From positions 380,970,179-381,034,178 of the forward strand of contig NC_081407.1 in NCBI RefSeq assembly GCF_030272615.1: a stretch of DNA of 64,000 bases. The letters run 5' to 3'. The position numbers were made by a program, and so were the translations under genes. Below the pieces are notes generated by a model. The model saw only the letters and a program-made list of their open reading frames with translations, had not been told where the DNA came from and ran no database searches. Below, piece by piece: positions 37,425 to 47,858 of this stretch (the first letter of the stretch is position 1; each line of letters opens with the position of its first letter). Source of the DNA: Cryptomeria japonica (taxonomy: Eukaryota > Streptophyta > Pinopsida > Cupressales > Cupressaceae).

Positions 37425-37745
37425 GCGCTAAAATAGGTAGGGTAAGCACTAAATGATGAGTTAAATGCCCTACTTTGAGTTTCTAATGCGCTAAGTTGTC
37501 CTTCATATGCGCTAATATTTGTTGCCTATGCGCTAAGTTGTCCTTCATATGCGCTAATATTTGTTGCCTATGCGCTAATTGGTGTTTTTTATTGTTGAAA
37601 TTATGAAAATTATTTTGGGACTCGTGCATTATTGTTTGGTCTGGATGCACTATTGTTTGGCTCCTAAGAACTACTAAATGAGTAGTATGCGCTAAACTAG
37701 TTTTTGAATGCGCTAATATAAATTGTTGACGCACTAAGTTGTCCT
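37425..37745. repeat. TTAGCGCAT array of about 21-bp period upstream of gag (element B leader)
   Basis: On the plus strand ATGCGCTAA recurs about every 21 bases, most regularly at 37486-37590, where a 42-base double unit is duplicated almost exactly. Further degenerate copies run to about 37740. Read along the element (minus strand) the core is TTAGCGCAT. A minus-strand frame with repeated LAH codons here is a by-product of the repeat. Confidence 0.85.
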
Positions 37746-38719
37746 AATTTTGATAATTTTTTACAATTTCACTTGTGTTTGTGAAAATTTTGTTTTGTGA
37801 TGGATTATCTTCTAAAAATAATCTGAAAATACAGTAGCAAGCAAAAAGACAGTTTGCATAATCTAAACAATGAGTGTATGTTCAATATGATCTTTTTGAA
37901 TCCCTATTTGTTTTCATTGGTTTGAACAAGAAATACACATCAAGAAGACTCTCTTAATCTCAAAGGTCATTTAAAATATCAATAGCCCACACTTGATACT
38001 CCGTCATCTCAAACAACCCTATCACACCCTAAGGTGCGTTCATTTTTTTGCCTTTTGCCAGAAGTTGACCCAAAGAGAATTGCTTCTCAATTGGATCGTT
38101 TTCTTGGGAGATTTATAGTGAGTGTCTTGGGGACGGATTCTTCCCCACCCTTGCACTATGATATTAGAAATGTTTGGCTAACTGACTCGACGAGGTTTCT
38201 ACTTATAAATATTTTAGTAAGGCTTTTGTTTGGTCTTCAGTGATAAACTCCCTCGGGAGGCTTCCCAACCTTTAGAACAAATGCTTTACGTATCTCAAGG
38301 ATACTGGGGGAAGGCTAATCGTTGAGAAAAACTGTTGAACATGATTTTCACCACATCAACATTTGATTATAGTGGGTTGGAATAATTGGTGTTAGTCGTT
38401 CCCCTCTCACCAACCTTATCGGCTTCTTGGGAGGGTAGACCTGCTAAAGGATTTATCTTACTTGCAAAAATTGAAAGAAAGCAAGTAAAATGATATGTTT
38501 GGCTTTTTGATCACCCAATTAAGGGGAGAGCATATACCTGTTACATTCGATTCATGAAAGACACTCTTTCTTTTTAACCAAATATCGCGATGTTATCTAA
38601 ATGCTACTTTGGAAATTTTGTTCCAAAAGACATGGTGTTGATTTTATCCAAGATAGCAATTTATGAAAAGATAACAAATCTTGAACCTTGAAAATAAATC
38701 CTTGTCAACAAAATGAAAT

Positions 38720-39040
38720 CATGTTTTAACAAAATGTCGACGTGGCTTTGTTTGTTTTATCATTGCAAAATAAAGTGGCTTGTTCTTTTTACCCCTTTGT
38801 GAAATGGAATTTTTTTTTGTTCTTTTTAATAGCCCAAAAGAAGTGTGAACTATTCTTGCAAAATAAAAGTTTGATTTGTTGTTCTTTTTACCCTTGCAAG
38901 AAAGCAAAATGAAGTTCTTTCTAGGCACCAAAATAGAGTGTGATTCTTTTTATGTACCAAAATGGATATGAAGATCTTTTTAAGTCTTTGCAAGAAAGGG
39001 AAAATGGGTTCTTTTTACCAACTTTGAAACGAAAACTAAT
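38720..39040. repeat. Degenerate GTTCTTTTTACC array (element B leader)
   Basis: Seven spaced copies of the core TTCTTTTTA and variants occur near 38783, 38819, 38881, 38913, 38942, 38971 and 39009. Several are followed by tgcaagaaag and aaaatg. Spacing is irregular, about 30-60 bases. Confidence 0.65.
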
Positions 39041-39172
39041 CCAACTCCTTTTGACCCAGCAAACAAATGTTAGAACCTACAAGCAACCAACTAGCAAAAT
39101 CAATCTTAATGGTGGGCTTCAAAAATCCTATTTATTTCTTTTTTGTATTACAAATCATATTTGTTTTCCTGT

Positions 39173-39412
39173 TATGCGCTAAAAGATGGGCCCCAAGTGC
39201 TATTTTGAATACTCTATGCACTAGACTGATAATAAAATGTGCTAAACTGGCACTAGAATGCACTAAAAGAACAAAACAAACCAAGCGCTAAGATGGGGTT
39301 GTGATGCACTAAATTGTCCTTTATATGCATTGAAAATTGGGTTTGTTTCACTAAAAGATGCTATGAGTATGCTAAAAGATCTTGCAGATGCGTTATCCTG
39401 TGTTTCCAACAT
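39173..39412. repeat. Degenerate ATGCGCTAA array, outer part (element B leader)
   Basis: About ten spaced copies of ATGCGCTAA and variants (gtgctaa, gcactaa, gcgttat) are spaced roughly 20-25 bases apart. On the element's own strand the core reads TTAGCGCAT. Element C inserted just beyond the array. Confidence 0.7.
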
Positions 39413-39418
39413 GACTTT

Positions 39419-41327
39419 TGTTAACACAAAAGTTTGCACCCTTGGTGATCAGGCTTGACCACCAACCTTGTGAAACATTGAATCAACCTCTCAAGTGTGG
39501 GACCTTGTGTTTTTGTGAGGTTGAATCTCCGTAGAAGGTCTACTTCCTCTTCAATCTAAATGCAAAGTGTTGGAACAACCCAACACTGATAAAACTAATC
39601 TATGGTCTGATAGGGAAAAGGGAGAGAGAGAAGGGTTGCATGAAAGAAGGGAAATAGGGTTTGCACCCAGACTGAAATGATGATCTCCCCTGCCTATAGC
39701 TGCACAAAAAATGAATAAGACTACCCAAGTATGCACGATTTCCTATCTTAACCAACCCTTAAAGTGCAGAGTGAAGGTTGGAATTTGTAAGATAGCAGGA
39801 GGAACTAATCCAGTTCATGGATGATATCCACAAGGAATCAACACAGTCATCTATACTCAGGAAATAAATTAAAATGCACTCAGACAAAGAGGTAAAAGAA
39901 ATAAACAAATTGTCCAAACTGAAAAAAAGCAAAACAGGTGAATTGTATTCATGTAAGGGCAAGGCATAACTTTACAAGTGCAAAGAAACATAAGAATTTT
40001 GCATGAAAAAGAAGGGAGAAGATCCAAACTAAATGTTACAAAATTGCATTTATAGTTCAAGCATAACTTAGATGGTTACATTGAGAAAACCCTAACCCCA
40101 CTCAGGTTAGGTTACAAAAATATCAAAGGAGAGGGAGAGATCGGATCTGAGATCTAATGGCGTCCTACAGCTAGCTCTGGGAGCATCCTCTACCTCTGGA
40201 AGAGCAAATATCTTTGCAAATCAGGGAAAACCCTGCATCTGTATGCGTCTTTGTGTATTGGATGGCATCTGTAGGCACAAAACATCTTCAAACTGCATTG
40301 AAGAGGCATGGGTTGCATTTGGAATCGTCAACAGGCATCATGTCTGGCGTTATGGCATCGAAATTTGGTGGTTGTTGTGAGATCGGGTCCAAAATCGGTC
40401 GCTGACTGAGCAAGAAAAATGACCTCGACCATCGGGTTGACAACCACTACCTGCAAAAATATTTAAATGCCAATGGCAGCTGCATGCTTGAAAATTGACT
40501 GTTCATCTGAGATCTCGCACGCTGATGGACGCGCAAGATCTCATCATGTAGGCGCGCTAAAAATCCCTATCGAAGATTAAAACATCATAATTGGATCGGT
40601 CTTTGTGAAGATCCAACGACTGTGGGTTGTTGACGTGGCACCATGAGTCCATGCTTCCTTGGCTATGTTGACCACTAAATGACCTTGCATCTTACCCCGC
40701 GACATCACTGTAGGTCTTCTTTTACCTCACGAGATAAGAATTTTCTTTGTTTTTCATCTTCTTCTTATCCCGCGTCCCTTTTGTGTCCTTGAATTTACCC
40801 CATGAGATAAGCAAAATGCTTTGTAGGTTCTATTTACTCCTTATCCTGCAGGGTCTCCGTGGGTCCCTCCTCCACATCGTGAGATAAGAGTTTTTCTTTG
40901 ATTCTGCTTTGCTTTTGTTATCCCGTGGGACCACTTTTGTCTTTGTTTCCTCCCATGGGATAAGAGTCTCTTTGATTTATTCTTGTTTCCTTATCTTGCA
41001 ATCCCTATCCCTGTGTCCATGTTGTTCTCACTGACTATGACCCACCACATCAGTCAATAACATGTCATGCCTCTGCGATCAATAACTTGACCCGGTCATT
41101 GACATGAACTATTGATATAACATATGAGGCATGGGGGTCAATAACAATCGTGTTATTAACACATCATATAACCCTCATGTTATATGACTCTACAAAACTA
41201 TAAAGAAGTAGCTAACTCTGTTGAGACCGATAACATGACACCTTATCGGTTTCGACTAACATGAAATGTTAGCCACACTGAATTCATGAAATTGATACTT
41301 CCAAGGTTGGCACAAAAAAAGACAACA
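39419..41327 (-). repeat. Element C left (3') LTR
   Basis: Direct-repeat partner of 51698-53609, sharing for example gtttgcacccttggtgatca and the ctcccctgcctata stretch. It ends gacaaca at 41327. Confidence 0.9.
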
Positions 41328-41636
41328 TTTTTGGTGACTCAGAGGGGGTGACAAGCCTTCTTGGCACATTGATTAGGATCCTTAGATTTTCATTGACCGC
41401 AGAGTCAAAACCTGAAGCAAAAGATAATCTTCGTTCCTGCAAGACCTTAAAACCTCATCATTCTGGAGAATAGCTTGTGCACGCACACTTCTTGGAAAGC
41501 TAAAAAAAATGAAAGAACCTAACCTAATATGTAACTACCTCACAATGAAGGGGATAAAAAAGCCATTCACTGGTTTGTCAAAGTAGCTACCTTTCCTGAA
41601 TAAAGTCTGATACTCTTTGTGCCTGTGGAAAACCAG
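41328..41636. other. Element C left internal edge with a primer-site-like sequence
   Basis: Directly inside the left LTR the plus strand reads TTTTTGGTGACTCAGAGGGG, which resembles gypsy primer sites of the TGGYGACTC type. A polypurine tract would be expected on the minus strand here but is not seen. Confidence 0.5.
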
Positions 41637-42185
41637 TCAGGGAAAGAAAATTGGAAGGCATCCAACAGACTGCTGGAATGCCTCCCAAAATTTGAGAGCA
41701 AATAAATTCAGCCACGACTGAATTTTATCCTTCTTGGGTGGATGGGTGAAAAAAACTTGCTCCTCTTCCTGATGCTCAACTTCATGCTCAGAAATAAGCA
41801 TGACAAGGGGTGAATTGCAGGTCTGAGCCAAATGTCTAATAGGGCATCCCCTTGAAGGAGATAGACTTAGTCCATCATCGCTGACCTGCCCTTTGCTTTG
41901 CTGATTTGACAACAAAATAGGCACCTCTGAGATATGCCCCTGCTCTTCAAAATTTATTGCCTCTGTTGGCAATGTAAGATCTTCCTCTTTCTCCTCTTTA
42001 TGCAACTGACTAGAAGTTGTCAGCGAGCAAAAGTCCTCTAGACCATCCCAAAAAGAATCATCCTCTGACTCCCCAACCCATGGCTTGGTCTCATGATGTT
42101 GCTCAGATGTAGGAACATCCTTCTCCTCAAGGGAGGAGAGGAGCTCTTCCTAAAATGAGGAAATTGACTCCTCCTCACAGATGTC
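41637..42185 (-). pseudogene. Element C gag continuation, Glu-rich C-terminal frame
   Basis: Left of element D the minus frame continues with EELLSSLEEKDVPTSEQHHE, ESEDDSFWDGLEDF and then a 122-codon stretch ending WEAFQQSVGCLPIFFP at 41637. One TAG interrupts it (SSF*EELL). It is acidic and unlike protease or RT. It probably joined directly to the gag at 50404 before element D inserted. Its function is unknown. Confidence 0.6.
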
Positions 42186-44790
42186 TGTTGAACACAATGT
42201 ACCACTGAGAGGGGGTGAATCAGTGGCTCCCAAAATTCTTTCGCCTTTTGATCCTAAGAGAGAGTATCAGTTAGCAAATCAAACACAAGTAAACCTACTA
42301 GTGAGATAATGAAAGACTTCATAATGCAGTCACACAAAGGCACATCACATGACACTGATATATACGAGGAAAACCCAAGATGGGAAAAACCTCAGTGAGA
42401 AGAGCTACTGGAGACTATTGCTTTAATCCAACCTCACAATGAAACACTCAGTTACAATGTTTAGGGCACCAACCCAAGGAGTACCACTCTTGCTTTAGGG
42501 AACCAACCCAAGTAGAACCAACCCCTGATTTTAGGGCACCAACCCAAGGAGCACCACCCCTTGCATCGAGATCCAACTCAGTGACAACAATACATTATAT
42601 CAAAATAATACAATAGTTAAATCCTAGTTACAAATGAGTTATGTAACCTCTGCAAGTAATCTCTCTCTACCAGTTTCTCTCCTACTCATCTTTGTCGGTA
42701 GTTTTCTCTGTCTTCCTCTCTACCTCCTCTCTTCTGGTTCACTCTCAACTGTCTTACTAGTTCACTGATCTCCTCACACATTGCCTCCTCCTTGTCTGAT
42801 CTTTGATTACTCTCTTCTTAGCTTGTTGTTGATGCCTTACTGATTCAGGCTCAACCGGTTATCTGTCTTTGCACCTGGTTATCAGTGACTTCCTTAGTGC
42901 CAGATCAACCCTACTTTTTCCTTCACCTTTCTTGATGTCCTTCAACTCTCTCTCTTTGCATGCTTTTTTTCTTCTCTACCTGCTTCTTACTTGTGCAAAC
43001 CCTACTCGTTTATACTACTATTAAGCTCTATAACAGTTTACCGGTTACCTTGGCCTTCCAGGTTAAACCACTTTCAATCCTCTTACCAATCACACATCGA
43101 AATGCTTAGTTGTTTCACTCTCTTAATTAGATTGACTCTTTTCATTCAACTGGCATCACACCTTTTGGAAGCATCAATTCATCTGGTCTTTTGCCTCCAT
43201 TATTATAGCTGATCATTCCCACCAAAATGTAGCTTCAAACTATTGGCATGCTAGGGTTCCTTCCACTAATCATGAGGACAATCAGATCCAATCAAATCTC
43301 ATTCTACACAAAGATAAACAACGTACAAGCAATCAGGTATCACCAACCATATCTTCTTTCTTCCAAGGCATGTTTGCTACACTTGGCAAACACAGACAGT
43401 CCGCTAGCAAGGCACTTGATCAATCACCATAAATGGTTCAGTAGATTGCATCACCAACCTTGTTTTACACCTGGACATTCTGCATCGATCACCTCTGTTT
43501 GTCCTTCCTCGAGCCACACGCCTCTGCAGCACCTCCCATTATTTACGGGGTCTACATTTAATGTCGACCGACTCTGTAATAATCTCATCGGTGCATAATC
43601 CATCTATCGCTGCATGCATGTATGCCACCTTGACTCCACATGGTACCTTTGTCGACATCCACCTCAGTTCACTAAGTTGGTCGGACTTGGTCACCGACAA
43701 ATTACATGCAACTAGTGTGTGCATCATAGCACGGGTCCCTCTTTTCGTACCGGTTCTCTAACCCTGTTGGTATATCTTTCCTTACCAGTTAACCTTCTTT
43801 CCTTCTCCTTCCTTGTTTCGGCGGATCTTGTCAGCCCATTCATCACACATACCAGTTCACATCTTTGTGTTGTTGGGGCACCATATTGACCAGTCATTTT
43901 CCTTACAGATCAGCATGCTTATCTTAATTTGATGAGAGCCTTTCACTTGTTCTCTTTCCTGCATACTAGTAGCCTTGGTTATCGATGGACACTACATCTG
44001 CCTTCATGTCAGTAACATGCATGATAATCATCATGCAAGCAGTCTTAAACTATCATTGCACCAACCTACATCTTCATTCTAGTTGCAATCTCTTTCTGTA
44101 GCTGAACCTTTCCTTCTTCTTCATCTGTCAAGTTCTCCTCTTAGCCGGTTTGTCAAAGTGACAAACTCATCACTCCTTGTTTGTTCCAGTAGTTCACCTA
44201 CTTACTCGGTTGATTAGGTGCACATCTATGATCTCACATGCTGGAGGCTCACACATATCATCCAAATGGTTGAGGTGGATACACAGTGGCTCACAATCTT
44301 CCAATCACCTATGGGAGAGGATCTATGTGATATGTTGGCCAATAGTGTGACTTCCTTGTTATTTCGCAGATGCAACTACCTTACAATTCTTAGGCAACAT
44401 TCTTCCTTTAGTCTTCTCTTCATCCAAGTACAACATCATTTACTGATGGACTAGATGAAATGACACTAGCATACCCGTTGTATTGCTAACCCTTCATTAG
44501 TTCATACTACAGCAAGCTTTACCCTTCACACACTTGTCGGTTCTTATCACTTACCAATCACTTCTCTATGATGTTTGTTCAACATTAGCATGCATACTCA
44601 CTAACCGGTTCCTTCTTCCCAATACTGACATGTAAGCCTGCTACTCCAACATGCTTACATGCTGGCTTCACTATCCACATTGTCGGTGGATAACACTACC
44701 AGCATGTCAACTATTCTTCCCAAACCAGATGTCGTGATATACTAGTAACATGTTATACTAGTTGACATCAATGACAACACAATGCCAACA
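42186..44790 (-). repeat. Element D left (3') LTR
   Basis: Partner of 47859-50399, starting tgttgaacacaatgtaccac. In two stretches compared by eye (about 270 and 430 bases) differences exceed nine per 100, most of them C/T or A/G. Confidence 0.93.
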
Positions 44791-44806
44791 ATCTCCCCCT
44801 TTGGCA
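44791..44806 (-). other. Element D polypurine tract
   Basis: The minus strand reads CCAAAGGGGGAGAT just before the TG of the 3' LTR, the usual copia polypurine tract. Confidence 0.9.
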
Positions 44807-45852
44807 TTGATTTCAACACATGTAGTATCCAGTATACTACAAATTCTTTCTCCCCCTTTGACAATAATGGAAAAGGGTCTTGACAGTCGGTATACTGCAA
44901 GCTCTCTCTTCCCATTTTGGACTGGTTGCTTGTTTCCTTTTTACCATTATGCTATGTAACCTCTCAACTAGCAACACTTGAATCGAAGAACTGACACCAA
45001 TATGTTTGACATATTCTCCCCTTGTGCAGGCAACTCACATATTTGTTCACATCTCCTTGTATATCGGTCCATGGTGCAACAACAATGATGCTTGATTTCC
45101 TCTTATGTCAGGTGTATCAGATACCAATCATAAGATATGAGTGTGAGCTCCCCCTGAATCACAGCCCTCTGGTCTTCATTTTCTGTCAAGTCCTAAACCG
45201 GTACCCCAAAATGCACTTTGTACCAATGGAAGTGAGCATCTATAAATGTTGATGGTCTTTCATTTCCATGATATCTATCCTATCTTTGTGACACGATCTT
45301 ATCTGACCACAATGCCAAGTCACATTGGCTTCATGTCAACACTCACACCGATTGACATCATGATGTCTCATACACATGGGATTGGCTACTGGTCCAACAT
45401 ATTATCATTTAGAATTGCTTTAAACATCATCAAAGACATAAAGTAATATGTCCATGCCACCAGAGCCATTGCAACACAACCAGAACACATTGAATTACAT
45501 ATTCTTCAATATCGGTAACTGTCACTACTGGCAACATACTGCACATGCCAATTTATTGTACCAATCCAATATCTCTGCCAGCATACTTTGTCCACTAACC
45601 CTCCTTCTAGTGTCACATCCCACTTTGACACTTGCAGCAATGATCCATCCGCCCATGTGAAAGTGTAGCCAAGATATCAATTGTACACATTCTTTCATTT
45701 CATCTTTTCCACCATGTCAGTGACTGCCCGTCCTTAATATTTGTCCTTCTCAGCATTTGGGGGGATTGATCTGATCAACATGTAGCTCCCCTTAAGGATC
45801 TGCATCTCCTTTAAACTTTAGGAGATATCACCTTTGCATTGAATGCACAGTG
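44807..45852. other. Element D 3' untranslated region with repeated purine tracts
   Basis: No coding signal. On the minus strand AAAGGGGGAGAAAG, CAAGGGGAGAAT, CAGGGGGAGCTC and TAAGGGGAGCTA occur near 44850, 45015, 45150 and 45785, repeating the terminal polypurine tract motif. Confidence 0.7.
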
Positions 45853-47786
45853 TCAGTCCATGGTCATGTTTTCTTCCTTCTTCCTCGATACCTGCTTGGA
45901 ATCCCTCCTCTTCTCATTTGTATCCATTAGAGTAGGTCTCATCTTCTTCTGCTGATAGGTCTTTGCTTTACCAAGTTCTGCAGTATGACTGGATACATTG
46001 CCATAGAAGCATACTACATTCATCCCAACTGGATGATTTGAAGACCTTCTATCAGACCGATTTGATCTTCTTCTCAGGTTCATGCCATTGTATCCTGCTA
46101 CCGATTTCAACTAACTTCTTGATCTTGCAGAAGTAGTTCTTCTTTGGGCATAGTTGTTATGTCGAATGCCATGTGCATGAATCATCTTCTCCCTACACAC
46201 ATTACTTCTATGGCCAGATCCATTGTAGTTATGACATATATAATTTATATTTCTTGAACTAGTAAATGGACTCTGGTTAGCATAACCGGGGGTGAGCTTA
46301 TGAACATTTCTACATTCTGATGTTCTATGCCCAAATGACATCTTTTACAAACTGGATTTTTATTTTTAGGAAAAACACCTTTTTTATTCCTAGACATCAT
46401 TTTGCATTCCTCTGCCCTATGGCCATATCTTTTATAAGAAAAACAGTAACCAGAAAATGGAGACTTATTACTTACAAATTCATTCTACCAAACATGAGGT
46501 GATATGACCAGTTTGGCTTCTCCACTTCTACTTCTCTCGGGTAATGCATCTCTTTGTCTTCCATCGATGGGGAATATCTTAGGCTACCTTCTTGCATTCT
46601 TGTTTCCAGTGAACCTATCTTCTCTCAACTTTCTTTTTCCTTTGGGATCTGCATTATTTCTTCTTGCTACACCAGTCTTCATTTTTAGCCTCAAGTCCTC
46701 ACTGGTTGTAGCTAGATCAACCTTCTTTCTTGGTGCACTTCGGACTATCAAGAACTGACCCTTTTTATCTCCATCAAAGGAGACAAAATGAATGTCCTTG
46801 TGAGAGACATCCTCGCTTGTGGAGCATTCACCGACAACATATCCTAATCCTCTGGTATCCTTTGAGTGTTTTTGTTTACTCAACATTTTGTCCAAGGCCT
46901 CAGTGCTACCATTATATCAGATCCTTACCTTGAGCTTATTTTGACACTTCTCAAGGTCTTTCCTGATGCTCTCCATTTCTCCTTTTAGGTCCTGACATTC
47001 TTTGTCCTTTGTCTCCACTTCTAGCTGTAGTTCCTCACATCTTCTCTCCTTAGCATCAAAGATTGATTTCAATTCACCAGTTATCCCCTTTGCCTCTTCT
47101 ATTTGAGATGTCAATATGCAAACATTGTTATTTGATTCTTCAAGGCAAGTTCTCAACCGGCTGCATTCTTCATGAACTAATTTTTTATAATTCTTCAATT
47201 CATTTCTAACATTTTGCATCTCTTCTAGTGCACTTACTAGTTCACATTCAAGATCAACTTTGGCTTCATCATCACTATCACTCCCAAACACACTTATCGA
47301 GGAGATTCATTTGTATTGTCTCCTTCAAATGCATGTTCCTCACGTTCTATCTCTTGAGCCATGAAAAGGTGAGTTCCTTCTTCATCATTTATTTTGCAAC
47401 AACTACCTGATCTATCTTCATCATCTACACGTGTTTGTTTCATTGATCTTCTTGCTTCTATAAACCGGTTCTGCAGTGCAGGGTTCATTGCCATAAATTT
47501 TCTTCAATCTGTCCCATAGGCTTTTTGTTGATCTACATTTGTCCCCTGCGAGGAGATATCACTGAATAACCCACTGAGTATTGTCCTCCATAGCTTCATC
47601 ATTACATTTATTACTCCTTTCTGCTTTAGGATCGGTGAGAGGACTAACTTTACTAGGGCAGCCATTTATTGCAGACATCCATACATCAAACCCAAGGGAG
47701 GACAAGTATACTTTCATCCCATGACTCCAAACAGAAAATTTTGAACCATCAAACACTGGAGTAGGAGGTGACACTAAATAGACCAT
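45853..47786 (-). pseudogene. Element D copia gag with coiled coil and several zinc knuckles
   Basis: The N-terminus at 47786 shows PVFDGSKFSVWSHGMKVYL and SLGFDVWMSAINGC, the start of a copia-type gag (UBN2-like). A heptad-rich coiled coil follows at 47291-46917 (EELQLEVETKDKECQDLKGE). Then come up to four zinc-knuckle-like blocks between 46480 and 45990: YCFSYKRYGHRAEEC, a GHRTSEC block, CHNYNGSGHRSNVC and CFYGNVSSHTAE, some with lost cysteines. Frames shift several times. There is no protease or integrase after it. Confidence 0.8.
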
Positions 47787-47843
47787 TGTGTTCTAATACC
47801 AGAATCTACCCAAGTTGGAGAAAGATTATTAACCGGGAACCTA

Positions 47844-47856
47844 GGCTCTGATACCA
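47844..47856 (-). other. Element D primer-binding site (initiator Met tRNA)
   Basis: The minus strand reads TGGTATCAGAGCC two bases inside the 5' LTR. This is the standard primer site of plant copia elements, complementary to the 3' end of initiator methionine tRNA. Confidence 0.93.
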
Positions 47857-47858
47857 AT

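Noticed and set aside
37483-37734. Minus-strand frame with repeated LAH units
   Set aside because: Product of the 21-bp repeat; it lacks gag similarity and lies in the leader.
43561-43761. A 66-codon plus-strand frame with a near copy at 49167-49367
   Set aside because: Both lie at the same place in the two element D LTRs, so the duplication comes from the LTR, not from a conserved gene.
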